From assembly GCA_015232355.1 (NCBI GenBank), contig JADFZW010000004.1, positions 1-64,000 on the forward strand: a DNA stretch of 64,000 nucleotides, written 5' to 3'. This document shows, piece after piece, positions 19,222 through 29,287 of this stretch; position 1 is the first letter of the stretch; each line of letters starts with the position of its first letter. The notes under the pieces were generated by a model. That model was not told where the DNA came from. It did not search any database and worked only from the letters and a program-made list of their open reading frames with translations. The DNA comes from Oligoflexia bacterium (GTDB lineage: Bacteria > Bdellovibrionota > Bacteriovoracia > Bacteriovoracales > Bacteriovoracaceae). The translations under genes and the position numbers were made by a program.

Positions 19222-21608
19222 ATCTTGAACTTCTCTTTGATGATATCAATAAAAATAGTTAATTTATTTTCCAGTTCGTTTAATGACTGGATTGATTCAT
19301 CATAAAGACTATTTGAACTATCATTTGCTTTTGTCTCTCCAACTTTTTCTAATTCATAAGCAAGATTATAGAGTTCTGGACATTCGAAGCTAGCGATAAT
19401 ACCAGCAAAAGTATGACCAATTTGCATAACAGTTTGATTATCATTTGATTTTAAAGCAGTTTTTAAAATGTTCATTCTTTCTGGAAAATTTTCAATAAAT
19501 ATCTTTAATACATTTGTAATAATCTCACTCTTTCCCGAGAAATTATTAAACATCTTTCCAAAATCAATAGATAGTATTGAATTTGAGTTTGAATTTGAAT
19601 TTAGCTGTTGTAATAACGACAAATCATCTTTAATCGAAAGATCTAGTGATTCTAATGGTTTTATTTTTACTGATAGATATTTATTAAGTATATTTTCTAT
19701 ACTTTGTTGATTAATGGGTTTAGAAACTAGTTGAGAAAAATACTTTGATTCAACTTTTTTGCAGAAATCTTTTTCACTATGAGCTGTTAATGCTACTATC
19801 GGAAGCTCTTTATAGGCATCTATCGCTCTAATTTTAGCAGCAGTTTCTCCACCACTCATTTTGGGCATTTCAAAATCTAAAAATATTATTTGATATTTTT
19901 TTTCATTTAACTCTAATTTGCTTAATGCTTCTTCTCCACTCTCAACTAAATCCAATTGATCATCATTTATTCCAATTCCTTTAAATATGGCCTTATAAAT
20001 AAATCTTGCCTCTTCATCATCGTCAGCAATTAAAATATTAAATTCAGCACTTACTCCTCTGGCCCTGGTGGCCGCCGCTCCGACTACCTCTATATCTTTA
20101 AGTCTTTTAATTCCATTAAGTGCTTCTTTTATTGCTTTACTATTAAATGGTTTAGGCATAAATCCAATTATATTTTTTGATTTAATTATTTTTAGAGCAC
20201 TTTCTTTATCATCATTACTAGCAATGATTATTGGAGTTTTTGGAAATTTTAAATTTAGTTGCTCTATTAAACGATACCCATCCATCACAGGCATTGATAA
20301 TTCTGTGATAACCGCATCGGTTTTGTATTTACGAATCATATATAAAGCTTCAATGCCATTTCTGGCCATAATTGGATGAAGACCAGCAAATTCAACTTCG
20401 TTAGCAATAATTCTTCTCACATCATCTTCGTTATCTACTATTAAAACAACTTTTTTATTGTCGATTGAGTTTGATGCTTTTGTCGCTTTTATTCCTAGTA
20501 AACAATCAATAGTGTCTTGCAATTGATTACTACTTGCAGGTTTTTGAATATAATCATTTGTTAGATGATAGATATCGTTAATTAGATCTTTATCTCCAGA
20601 GTGACTGTAGATTAAAACAGGAAATGTTTTTAAAGATAACTGATCAATGGTTTTTAATAATTGATAACCATTCATAATTGGCATATCAAGATCAAGTAGT
20701 AATAGGTCAGGTTTTTTTTCTTTAATTTTATTAAGGGCAACTAATCCATTTTCTGCTAAATCAACAATATATCCTGCATTTTCTAAAATGGCCTTACAAC
20801 TAGTACGAGTTTCTATGGCATCGTCAACTACTAAAATCTTAAATCCACCACGTTTATGTTCAATTACGTTTTGAGTGATCGGTAGAATAAAATTAAAAGT
20901 AGTTCCTTCATTTACAATGGACTCTACCCAAATATTTCCACCATGTAATTCACAAATTTTTTTAGCGATACTTAAACCAAGACCTGTACCAATCTTCTCA
21001 TCCTCTTCTCTTGCTTGTTTAAAACGAACAAATAACTCTTTTATTTTCTCTTGTGATATTCCTATTCCATTATCTATTACCGAAATCTTTACAAAGTCTT
21101 TTATTAAATCACTCTTTCGTTTTCCTTCAAAATAAGATGTCTTAATCTCGATTGTTCCTGCAAGAGGTATATATTTTAGAGCGTTGGATATTAGATTAGA
21201 AATAACTTGAGAAATTCTTCCATAGTCAGCATAGATTTCAAAATCTTTTTCAAAACTAACTTTGATATTGGTCTCTTTTTCATCACATTTAAATTTAAAA
21301 GCATCAATACAATCTTCAATAACTTTACTTAAGGAAAACATTTGATAGTTCAGAGTGACTTTGCCCTCTATGCGCGCTTGATCTAATAAATTAATAATCA
21401 AATCTAAAGCTACCTCTGAAGCACGTTTTGATCTATCAATAAAACTTATTGTCTCGGCATCGAATTCTAAAGCATGCTTTTGCTTTAAAATTTCCATTGA
21501 GGTTTTTATTACAGAAAGAGGATTTTTTAGATCATGTGAAACAATTGCTAAAAATTCCTCTTTCTGTTTTTCCTGTTCTTCTAATTTTTTTTCTAATTCA
21601 CTTTTCAT
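19218..21608 (-). CDS. Hybrid histidine kinase with three receivers and an Hpt domain
   Basis: A 796-residue soluble phosphorelay protein. The order is a short coiled coil (1-15), HisKA with H-box LAIVSHDLKNPLSVIK (about 19-34), and an ATPase domain with DNGIGISQEKI and GTGLGLSIAKKI (to about 245). Three receivers follow: Rec1 (about 255-370, acceptor in LLLLDLDMP), Rec2 (about 383-500) and Rec3 (about 515-635, acceptor in IIFLDFEMP). An Hpt domain (about 690-790) ends the protein, with the histidine in QIGHTFAGIIASF. Rec2 has Glu instead of Asp in AVITELSMP (codon at 20301-20303), so it cannot be phosphorylated normally. There is no sensor domain of its own. It follows a binding-protein gene by 25 bases and is probably co-transcribed with it. 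Confidence 0.93.
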   Translation of the reverse strand: MKSELEKKLEEQEKQKEEFLAIVSHDLKNPLSVIKTSMEILKQKHALEFDAETISFIDRSKRASEVALDLIINLLDQARIEGKVTLNYQMFSLSKVIEDCIDAFKFKCDEKETNIKVSFEKDFEIYADYGRISQVISNLISNALKYIPLAGTIEIKTSYFEGKRKSDLIKDFVKISVIDNGIGISQEKIKELFVRFKQAREEDEKIGTGLGLSIAKKICELHGGNIWVESIVNEGTTFNFILPITQNVIEHKRGGFKILVVDDAIETRTSCKAILENAGYIVDLAENGLVALNKIKEKKPDLLLLDLDMPIMNGYQLLKTIDQLSLKTFPVLIYSHSGDKDLINDIYHLTNDYIQKPASSNQLQDTIDCLLGIKATKASNSIDNKKVVLIVDNEDDVRRIIANEVEFAGLHPIMARNGIEALYMIRKYKTDAVITELSMPVMDGYRLIEQLNLKFPKTPIIIASNDDKESALKIIKSKNIIGFMPKPFNSKAIKEALNGIKRLKDIEVVGAAATRARGVSAEFNILIADDDEEARFIYKAIFKGIGINDDQLDLVESGEEALSKLELNEKKYQIIFLDFEMPKMSGGETAAKIRAIDAYKELPIVALTAHSEKDFCKKVESKYFSQLVSKPINQQSIENILNKYLSVKIKPLESLDLSIKDDLSLLQQLNSNSNSNSILSIDFGKMFNNFSGKSEIITNVLKIFIENFPERMNILKTALKSNDNQTVMQIGHTFAGIIASFECPELYNLAYELEKVGETKANDSSNSLYDESIQSLNELENKLTIFIDIIKEKFKI

Positions 21609-21633
21609 TCGTTTTGCTTTTCATTCATCAAAG

Positions 21634-22395
21634 CTACTGTTGCTTGGTAGCTTGATCCATAATCTTACTAAAACTTCCATCAGTTTTCATGGCCTTCAAA
21701 CCATCAGAGTATTTTTGTGCCAACATTTTTCCATCAGCATCTCCTTGAAATGCAAAATAAACATCTTGATCTGAAATAGGCATTTTCGGATCATAGGTAA
21801 CTTGATCTTTGGCTGCCGCAAGCTCAACTGCTTTTAAACCCGTTTTCTCCTCTACAATAAATGCATCCAATGAACTAGCAGATAATTTTTTAATATTAAT
21901 AATATCATTTGGAGAAAATAATATACTATATGATTTATTTTCTGTGACTGATTTAGCATAAGGATATCCTTCAGTTAAACCAACTTTTTTTCCTTTTAGT
22001 TTATCTAATGTATTTAGCATATCGCCAGCTTTGCGATAAAAAGCAAAATCTTTTTTGATATAAATTGACTCTGATTTTGAAAATGCTACAGGAATTAAAA
22101 CGTCTAACCCAGGAAAAAATCCATCAAGCTTTTTATCAACAAAATTCTTAACTGTCTCTGGTGGTGGTGCTATTACAATTTCTATTTCTACACCTTGTTT
22201 TTTAGCTATTTCATGTGCTAACTCAACAAATACTCCCTTATCCTTACTCACAACCATTAAAGGAATTGGATATGATCCAATTTTATATACTTTAGCAATT
22301 ACACTATTAATTAAAAATAAATTTAAAGAAAATAAAAAAAGAACTAATGAAAAATTCACATGAAATCTTGATTTCAAAAAATTCCTACTCTTCAT
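21634..22395 (-). CDS. Periplasmic solute-binding protein, SBP_bac_3-like
   Basis: The start is ATG 22395 because AAGGAG lies six bases before it, giving 253 residues. The signal peptide (to about residue 32) ends near NSVIAK. The mature part resembles extracellular solute-binding family 3: an amino-terminal YKIGSYPIPLMVVSKDKGVFVEL segment in which a ligand loop is followed by a lobe-crossing LKGKKVGLTEGYPYAKS. Such proteins bind amino acids or related small ligands. There are no ABC transporter genes here; the next gene is a hybrid kinase and the divergent gene is a chemoreceptor, so the protein may serve in sensing rather than uptake. It has a paralogue at 57089. Confidence 0.85.
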   Translation of the reverse strand: MKSRNFLKSRFHVNFSLVLFLFSLNLFLINSVIAKVYKIGSYPIPLMVVSKDKGVFVELAHEIAKKQGVEIEIVIAPPPETVKNFVDKKLDGFFPGLDVLIPVAFSKSESIYIKKDFAFYRKAGDMLNTLDKLKGKKVGLTEGYPYAKSVTENKSYSILFSPNDIINIKKLSASSLDAFIVEEKTGLKAVELAAAKDQVTYDPKMPISDQDVYFAFQGDADGKMLAQKYSDGLKAMKTDGSFSKIMDQATKQQ

Positions 22396-22631
22396 TTCAT
22401 ACTCCTTGTTAATTATAAACATTCTATTATAAACATAAACATTCCATATTGTCTAAAACCATACTCACTTACAATTCTACACACTTTTTTTTATTAGAAA
22501 AAATTTTTTTAATAAAATAATTTTTTTATTAAGAATAATCTCATTTTTACGAAAAGCATCTGTCATCTCTAGTAGACATGTTGAAAATATCAATTAATGA
22601 TACTCAACTTTACCCGAAGAAGGATAAATAA

Positions 22632-24914
22632 ATGATTTCTATCATTAAAAGAAGTATTAAAAACAGAGTAACATTTTATCTTTTAGCTACAACAATAGTA
22701 AGTTTGCTAATTTCTAGTATCACTAGTTATATGATTTTTAAGAAAACATTAATCTCCAACAAGATTGATAATCTTTTGGCCATAAGAGATAGTAAAATAA
22801 TAGAAGTTATTTCAACTGGCGGTGAATTCACTCAACTAATAACTAATCTTTCTTATAGTAAATTAGTTCAAGATATGGTTACCTCTCTAGAAACTATATC
22901 GTATAGTTTAGGTCTGGATTTAGAGAGCGATAATGATCTAGAAAACAATAGCACCTACCAAAATGAGACTAAAAAATTTGAAGATATTTATCAGGAATTA
23001 TTTGAGCAGTATCGATTAAAAAATATCTATATCGTTATGAATAATGGTTCCCTACTCTCTCAAGCAAAAAAAGATATTTATCTAGGAAAAAACTTATTAA
23101 AAGGAAAATTAAAGGATTCAACTTTAGCAAATGTCTACAGGTCCGCTAAAGATGGAATTTATTTTTCTGATATCTCCTATTCGAATGAAATTTCTCAAGT
23201 AACTGGCTATTTGGCCATCCCACTTATTTCTAAATATCAAAGTGATATTTATAAAAAAAATGACAAAATGGGAGTAATAATAGCAGAACTACATTGGTAT
23301 ACTATCAATCGTATTTCTGAGTTTAAAACAGGTTTAGGTGAAAGTGGTCAAATCTATATCGTTGGTAAAGATCAACTTTTGCGAACAGATATATTACATA
23401 GCAAAGAGACACACTCCTTTCAAAATTCGCAAAAAGATAAAATCTCTATAAATATTCTAAATATTTTAGAAAAAGAAAATGGCACTGATTTTAGATTAAA
23501 TCATTTAAACACACGAGTTCTAACTTCTGTTAGACAATTTAATTTTCTAGATAAAGATTGGATAATGGTGGTTGAAATATCTGAAAAAGAGATTTTCTCA
23601 AGCATAAATACACTTAAAAATTTCATGCTCTCTTTATTTGTTATTTTAACAATTATTATTACAATACTTGGTTTCTATCTGGGCAATAGCTTAGGTGGCC
23701 CTATAAAGAAAATGGCACAAGCAAGTTTTCAAATTGCCAACGGAAATATGAGCATTGTAACTGATGTAAGTAATTCAAAAAATGATAACAACAATTCCTC
23801 AAATGCTCATCAACAAAAAGATGAAATTGGAGAATGCTTTAGTTCAATCAATACTGTAGTAACTGTTTTATTAGAGGTACAAAAAGATTTAGAAATCTTC
23901 ACCAATTATGCAATCAATGGTCAACTTGATCATCGATTAGATGATCACAAATATCATGGAAGTTATCAAAAAATTATAAATGGAGTAAATAGTGTTTTAA
24001 ATGAAATTACTCGTCCAATAGAGGAACTAGTATTCGTACTAAAAAATATCTCTGAAGGAAATCTTACTAGTGAAATGAATGGTAATTATAATGGTGATTA
24101 CGTCATTTTAAAAGACTCGATTAATAACACACTTGCCTCCTTAAACTCAGTTATGAAACAATTCAAATCAGTATTAAGTGAACTCTCTTCACTAGTAGAA
24201 GCATTTGCAACTATCAACAAAACTTTAATTACCGGAATCGGACAACAATCAACTTCCATTGAAGAGATTTCATCAATGACAACTGAAATTACCGCTCAAG
24301 TACAAAAGACCTCTGAAAATGCAATCGCATCTGAAAAACTAAATATCCAACTGGTAGATAAAATTAAAAGTTGTAATGAAAAAATGAAAATTCTTGCTTC
24401 CGCAATTGAAGATATAAGCAACTCCAGTAAAAATATCTCCTCCATAATAAAAATAATTGACGACATCACAGTACAGACAAATCTTTTGGCGATAAACGCC
24501 TCTGTTGAAGCTGCTCGTGCTGGAAAACATGGAAAAGGATTTGCTGTAGTGGCCGAAGAAGTTCGTAATTTAGCATCTAAAAGTGCTTTGAATGCTAAGG
24601 AAACTTCCAGTTTAGTAGAAGGATCTCTTTCCAAAATAGCTATGGGAATGGATTTGGCCCGTTCAACAGCTGAAGATTTAAATTCAGTAGTCAATGGAAT
24701 GGAAACAAATACTAATTTGACCGCACTAATTGGACAAGCATCTATTGAACAAAGACATGGTATCGAAGAAATCAATAAGGGAGTGAAAATGATTGAAAAA
24801 GTTGTGAAAGAAAATTATAAAAACGTAGAGGACTCACAAACATTAATGGAAAAGCTCGTTTCTCAATCTCAAAGTCTCTCTGAAACCATTGAGAAATTTA
24901 AATTAAGTGCATAA
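22632..24914 (+). CDS. Methyl-accepting chemotaxis protein with large periplasmic sensor
   Basis: A 760-residue chemoreceptor. Membrane segments lie near residues 14-34 and 331-353, with about 295 periplasmic residues between them of double-Cache type. A HAMP domain follows, then a second HAMP-like region (about 430-510, with [15 protein letters not shown]). The cytoplasmic signalling hairpin has the conserved tip [20 protein letters not shown] (about 616-635) followed by [17 protein letters not shown]. The tip binds CheA and CheW. It is divergent from the binding-protein/hybrid-kinase operon with a 236-bp shared region, which suggests joint control. A run of Asn/Ser codons sits between the HAMP units. 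Confidence 0.93.
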   Translation: MISIIKRSIKNRVTFYLLATTIVSLLISSITSYMIFKKTLISNKIDNLLAIRDSKIIEVISTGGEFTQLITNLSYSKLVQDMVTSLETISYSLGLDLESDNDLENNSTYQNETKKFEDIYQELFEQYRLKNIYIVMNNGSLLSQAKKDIYLGKNLLKGKLKDSTLANVYRSAKDGIYFSDISYSNEISQVTGYLAIPLISKYQSDIYKKNDKMGVIIAELHWYTINRISEFKTGLGESGQIYIVGKDQLLRTDILHSKETHSFQNSQKDKISINILNILEKENGTDFRLNHLNTRVLTSVRQFNFLDKDWIMVVEISEKEIFSSINTLKNFMLSLFVILTIIITILGFYLGNSLGGPIKKMAQASFQIANGNMSIVTDVSNSKNDNNNSSNAHQQKDEIGECFSSINTVVTVLLEVQKDLEIFTNYAINGQLDHRLDDHKYHGSYQKIINGVNSVLNEITRPIEELVFVLKNISEGNLTSEMNGNYNGDYVILKDSINNTLASLNSVMKQFKSVLSELSSLVEAFATINKTLITGIGQQSTSIEEISSMTTEITAQVQKTSENAIASEKLNIQLVDKIKSCNEKMKILASAIEDISNSSKNISSIIKIIDDITVQTNLLAINASVEAARAGKHGKGFAVVAEEVRNLASKSALNAKETSSLVEGSLSKIAMGMDLARSTAEDLNSVVNGMETNTNLTALIGQASIEQRHGIEEINKGVKMIEKVVKENYKNVEDSQTLMEKLVSQSQSLSETIEKFKLSA

Positions 24915-24953
24915 TCCTAAAAAGCCAATATCGGCCTGATCTATTCTCGTTAC

Positions 24954-26522
24954 CTATTCTCTATCCATTTGCCAACATTGCATTGGTTGTCCTTGGTTCA
25001 TAGAGTATTTCGTCGTACATTCATCAAGACTACTTCTTGCATCCGCAGTGATAGTCATTTTAAGCGCAGGTTTTTTAGCTACACCTTTTCTTTTCGCTTT
25101 TCTTTTTAATCCTTGATCACCTCCTTCTCCACCTCCTTCTTCACCTCCTCCAAGATTACCAGTTGCAATTCCTTGCATAGTTGCACCTGCAGCTGCATCC
25201 TCAGCTGCTATAGTTGTACAATCCCAAGTCTCACCCTCAGCAAAAGCAATAGTTGGAGCACTTTGAGTTAGTGATGGTGTATATCCATTAACCTCAGTAT
25301 ATCCAAAAAGTAAGCTATCAAATGCTTTCTTGCTCAAGGTATCTCCATCCCAACCCTCAGTGAGTTCAGCATCTCCAACCCAACAATCAGCGGCACCGTC
25401 AGTACAATTTTGTGCTTCTGCTACAGTAACACTACCTCCAGATGAGGTCGTCTTAACTTTAGTGGCGAAATTTGCTTTAAAACTTGCTTCTCCTACACCC
25501 AAAGTTGCTACATTTCCTGGTTCAGAGTTAATCAATTGAACGATAGAAAATAGAGTGTTATCTTGAATATTAGCAAAACTATATGACCCCCAACTACCAT
25601 TACCCTCAAAGTGTTGGAAAGCATCTACTTTAAATAAATCTGCATATTCATCAATTACTACCTTTCCATAAGCAGTGCTACCATCAGTATCCCATGTACC
25701 AGTGTGATAGTTGGTATTTGTTAATCGTTTATTTAAAAATTCACCTTCTGATGAAACAACACCTTCTACTCTAAACTCATTTTTATATGTATTTACATAA
25801 CTACCAAATGCAAATCCAAATATCAGTTTAATATTCATTTCAACATTGCTGTTACTATCAATTGTTGTATGAATGTAATCCACCTGAGCTGCTGGTGTTC
25901 CTGGAATCATACTCGAGCAATCAAGTGTTTCAAATTCAGTAATTGCTCCTTCATCATTTTTTACTAATTTAAACTTCATTAAATAATCAGGATTATCAAT
26001 ATCAGTTGAATACATTTTAACATAGTTATATCTACCAGTTGTATCGAATTCTTCAGTCAATCCAAACTCTTCATAATTATCAACGATGGCACCAATAAAA
26101 CATTTTATCATATCGGGAGTAACTGCATTTTGATATACCTCTCTGATCATACTTAATACCTCGCAAGCACCTCTACTTTTATCAGTGGCCGAATCAATTG
26201 TAGTGAAGGTAATATCTTTTAGTAACTTTCCAGTAGTAGCAACTTTTGGATTTAGATTTTTTCTAGCAAATAATCTATCGGCAGTATAACTTGCAGTTAC
26301 TGGAGATGTAACATTGGGTAAGTTAGCAGCACTAGAGATAGGACCACTTGTAGATGATGATCCTGAACCACTACTTGCACCTGAAGCTGCACCACCAAGA
26401 GCAGAAGGAGCAGAAGTAATGTCTCCAGAGCATCCAGCTAATGAGAATACTATCACCGTAACTAGTAAAAAGATAAATGATATGAATAAAATATTTAATA
26501 GTTTTTCCTGAATAAATTTCAC
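24954..26522 (-). CDS. Large lipoprotein of unknown function
   Basis: The start is GTG 26522, four bases after GGGGGGA, giving 522 residues; the longer frame to 26534 would begin with TTG inside the ribosome binding site. The signal peptide ends in lipobox SLAGC, and Ser/Gly/Ala-rich linker residues follow to about 60. The body includes paired cysteines (CEVLSMIREVYQ...KCF; CTDGAADCW) and a mixed beta-rich region. Near residue 460 a Gly/Glu-rich hinge leads to a basic KRKAKRKGVAKK segment and a short Cys-containing tail. I do not recognise the family. It is convergent with the chemoreceptor gene. Confidence 0.65.
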   Translation of the reverse strand: MKFIQEKLLNILFISFIFLLVTVIVFSLAGCSGDITSAPSALGGAASGASSGSGSSSTSGPISSAANLPNVTSPVTASYTADRLFARKNLNPKVATTGKLLKDITFTTIDSATDKSRGACEVLSMIREVYQNAVTPDMIKCFIGAIVDNYEEFGLTEEFDTTGRYNYVKMYSTDIDNPDYLMKFKLVKNDEGAITEFETLDCSSMIPGTPAAQVDYIHTTIDSNSNVEMNIKLIFGFAFGSYVNTYKNEFRVEGVVSSEGEFLNKRLTNTNYHTGTWDTDGSTAYGKVVIDEYADLFKVDAFQHFEGNGSWGSYSFANIQDNTLFSIVQLINSEPGNVATLGVGEASFKANFATKVKTTSSGGSVTVAEAQNCTDGAADCWVGDAELTEGWDGDTLSKKAFDSLLFGYTEVNGYTPSLTQSAPTIAFAEGETWDCTTIAAEDAAAGATMQGIATGNLGGGEEGGGEGGDQGLKRKAKRKGVAKKPALKMTITADARSSLDECTTKYSMNQGQPMQCWQMDRE

Positions 26523-26534
26523 AAGTCCCCCCAA

Positions 26535-26971
26535 TAAGTTAAAAAACTTTATTATTTTAGTCTTAATGTTTTTTTATCTTTTTTAATTATAACTTAAATA
26601 AAAATAAAAGCAATTTAGTCAAGTGCCACGCCACTTTCGGGACATGATAGGCCAAACCATAAACTAAGGATCGAGAACTAACTACATTCGCTGAGCATAC
26701 TCAAAATAGCATGTCACTTATTTTCGGCAGAGATAAAATTTTTTATTTATAAATAAAAAGCAATTAAAAAATAGTAAGTCATTGAAATTATCTAAGAATT
26801 TTTTTTCATAAAATGCATGTGATGATTCCTCTACTTTATAATCACATGTTTAGAGTAAGATTTATTTTATGTTATGGAACTTTGGAAAGTAAACAACAAG
26901 GCCAAATAAAAAATCACAACTCTTATACCAGGATTACATAAGAGAATACTAAATCAAAAGGATGATATATT
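26535..26971. other. 437-bp gap with a G+C-richer island
   Basis: This gap separates divergent genes for the lipoprotein and the ADP-ribosyltransferase-like protein, so it must hold both promoters. Most of it is AT-rich. From about 26620 to 26740 it is clearly richer in G+C (around GTGCCACGCCACTTTCGGG and the following 90 bases) and includes short complementary pieces such as GACATG and CATGTC. No open frame of useful length with a ribosome binding site was found. It could be a small RNA, a gene remnant or a regulatory region; the sequence alone does not decide. Confidence 0.3.
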
Positions 26972-29251
26972 ATGAAAGCGAAAAAAAATACATTAACAAT
27001 TTTAACATTACTATCATTACTATCATTTTTATTATCATTATCATTTTCAACAAATATTTGGGCCAATAATCTAAAATTGATTAGATTATTATCTATGTTT
27101 AATAACAAGTTGAATGGTATTGCTCCTCAAGCTTTATATTCCTCAAATTTTGCTAAAAATAATTCATGCTCTTTTCAAAATGAGATTAGTAGTAATGAGA
27201 CTGATCTATCTAGTATATGTACATTATCTTCGTCATCGTCATCATCATCATCATCATCATCATCTTTCCCTAATTATTTTAAAATGCTACCTAAAGATAT
27301 AATGATTCAAAAAATCGAATTGGCCGCCAATAATATTTTAGATAAAATACAAATACCTTACTACCTTAATGGCCAATTAAAAACTGATGGATTCTTTAAA
27401 GAATTATCATCAATATCAAAAGATAATACCCTTTTAGTTAATGGAAATATCTCTCAAAGTATTCTGGGATATATTTATAATGTCTTACATGAAAAATTTA
27501 ACCAAAAAAAAGATATTAAAGATATCAAAGATACTGATGTTCAAGCTGTACTAGATACTCTAGCTAATCAAAAAGAAATGATTCCAGCACTAGACATCTT
27601 TGCCGCCACAGACAATGCTTTGGAAATTGATATTTTAATAGTTGGTAACAACACCACCTCTACCTCTGAAGACAAAAAATTACTTCAAAATAAAATTGTA
27701 CAGTTTATAAATTCAGCACAAAACAATCTTGCAAAAGATTCTTTTTATAATAAAAAATCTATCACTTCATTTTTTCCAGTAGCTAATGTTTCGTGGTCTT
27801 CTAATAATAGTAATGACAATCAAAATATTGGAAATGAATTAACTGGAACAACTTTTGCTATTACTACAAATAAATCATCTAATCATAGCAAAAAAACACA
27901 GGAGCTTTTAAGTAAATATATCGATGGAGAATATGATGTTATTATAAACGAAAGCAACAATACAAATCACAATCAAGATGATTATGTTGTAGAAGCACTT
28001 AGACCATTAATAGAATCACCATTTTTAAATTTATCTACTAAGAGTGAAAAAGCTATTACTGATAAATTATCATCTATGTCTGAAGAAGCAAAAAAAGAAT
28101 TTTCAGCAAATAATTTTGATCAAGGTTTTCGAAAAATTTTAAAGAGCGCAAGATTTTTAGCTGGAAACAATAGATTTCATCAAACCAATAATAATACAAA
28201 TAATAATACAAATAATAATACAAATAGCAATACACATAACAAGCTTTGTTCAGCAGTGGCCACACTATCTACAAACATACAAAAGAGAACAAAAGATCTT
28301 ATGCCACCTTTACCAAAATTTATGCTCCAATCATCTCATAATATGGAGGTAGAACTTGATCCTAAATTAAAAAAATTAATAATTCCCTTTGATAAATTCA
28401 AATCATTATATACTAACAATGGAAAAATTTATCATGGTACATCCAAAGTTAATACAGCATTGAATATGATTTGTAAAAAAGGAGTTTATCCAAGCTGTAA
28501 AGGTCAAGGAGTTTCACAATTTGGTCCTGGTTTTTATGTTACTAAAGATTTTAACGAGGCACTAAGCTATGCCAATGGCCAAAACAATCAAGAAGAAAAA
28601 AGAACTGATGGTGCTATTCTTGAATTTGAATTCAATGATAATTTCAATCCTCTAATTTTAGATCTATCAAATGTCGAAAGTTCTCCTGAATTTGCATCAA
28701 TGAAAGAAGATGCTAGTAAAAATAATTTATCTTTAGTTGAATTCATAATACAAACGTATAAACCTGATATCATATTCAACACACATGTGATCGTTCAAAA
28801 TATTAAAACAATAAAATTTCCTAAAAATCTTAATGATCTCATTAGATTTTACGAGGAAAAATCTCTTTCAATACTAAAAAATTTCATGAAACATATTAAA
28901 GCTTCTCTACCATATGAACTAAAATTACAAGCAGAGATTCGACCTGTATTTTCCATCTTAGCTAAATTACAAGAACTATATACTATAGGATCTCTCTTAG
29001 ATCCAAGCATCTCTAAAAATGCAAACAATGAGTTAAAAAATGCTTTTATATTATTAACAGAGCAAATCATTACTGAAAATGAATCAAACAAAAATGTAGA
29101 TAATGATCTTCACAGTTTAATCATAAGCGGAACTTACTTAAAAGATCATATTAAATTTGAAGGATTGCTAACCTCATTAAGAAAAAAAATAGAAGATAAC
29201 AATACAAGAGAAATGGTCAAGAAAAAGAAAAAATTTCACGAAGATGATTAG
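26972..29251 (+). CDS. Exported ADP-ribosyltransferase-like protein
   Basis: A 759-residue protein with a signal peptide ending near residue 31 (TNIWAN). The N-terminal two thirds are Ser/Asn-rich and unrecognised, with a poly-Ser run at about 86-98 and an NNNT repeat at about 406-420. A compact domain at about 480-600 has the hallmarks of an ADP-ribosyltransferase fold: YHGT at 487-490 (the NAD-binding His), then GPGFYVTKDFNEALSYANGQ at 518-537 (the conserved Tyr plus alanine helix), and an ILEFEF strand near 547 that may give the third residue. Members of the fold transfer ADP-ribose from NAD to proteins or nucleic acids. An exported esterase gene follows after 36 bases. No immunity gene is seen. 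Activity and target are inference. Confidence 0.7.
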   Translation: MKAKKNTLTILTLLSLLSFLLSLSFSTNIWANNLKLIRLLSMFNNKLNGIAPQALYSSNFAKNNSCSFQNEISSNETDLSSICTLSSSSSSSSSSSSSFPNYFKMLPKDIMIQKIELAANNILDKIQIPYYLNGQLKTDGFFKELSSISKDNTLLVNGNISQSILGYIYNVLHEKFNQKKDIKDIKDTDVQAVLDTLANQKEMIPALDIFAATDNALEIDILIVGNNTTSTSEDKKLLQNKIVQFINSAQNNLAKDSFYNKKSITSFFPVANVSWSSNNSNDNQNIGNELTGTTFAITTNKSSNHSKKTQELLSKYIDGEYDVIINESNNTNHNQDDYVVEALRPLIESPFLNLSTKSEKAITDKLSSMSEEAKKEFSANNFDQGFRKILKSARFLAGNNRFHQTNNNTNNNTNNNTNSNTHNKLCSAVATLSTNIQKRTKDLMPPLPKFMLQSSHNMEVELDPKLKKLIIPFDKFKSLYTNNGKIYHGTSKVNTALNMICKKGVYPSCKGQGVSQFGPGFYVTKDFNEALSYANGQNNQEEKRTDGAILEFEFNDNFNPLILDLSNVESSPEFASMKEDASKNNLSLVEFIIQTYKPDIIFNTHVIVQNIKTIKFPKNLNDLIRFYEEKSLSILKNFMKHIKASLPYELKLQAEIRPVFSILAKLQELYTIGSLLDPSISKNANNELKNAFILLTEQIITENESNKNVDNDLHSLIISGTYLKDHIKFEGLLTSLRKKIEDNNTREMVKKKKKFHEDD
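27227..27265 (+). repeat. Trinucleotide array encoding 13 serines
   Basis: A run of TCA/TCG/TCT codons, including eight consecutive TCA triplets, in the exported ADP-ribosyltransferase-like gene. It is in frame and is a likely site of length variation. Confidence 0.85.
28187..28232 (+). repeat. 12-bp array encoding NNNT
   Basis: Units of AATAATACAAAT repeat about three to four times inside the ADP-ribosyltransferase-like gene, shortly before the predicted catalytic domain. They give an Asn/Thr linker whose length can change in steps of four residues. Confidence 0.85.
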
Positions 29252-29287
29252 ATTTTTACAACTTATTGATTAAACGGAGAAAAAAAT

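Noticed and set aside
24296-24775. 159-codon frame on the minus strand
   Set aside because: It lies wholly opposite the conserved signalling tip of a chemoreceptor whose own frame matches a known family. The frame is a shadow.
24915-24953. Hairpin AGGCC...GGCTT as a terminator between the chemoreceptor and the lipoprotein genes
   Set aside because: Only five pairs with one G-U and a short T-run; too weak to list.
27114-27302. Plus-strand frame with a poly-histidine run
   Set aside because: It is the shifted frame of the TCA serine repeat in the ADP-ribosyltransferase-like gene; the other frame has the signal peptide, domain and ribosome binding site.
26972-29251. Toxin-antitoxin or polymorphic toxin with immunity protein
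   Set aside because: The ADP-ribosyltransferase-like protein has a Sec signal and is followed by an enzyme, not by a small immunity gene. No toxin repeats were found.
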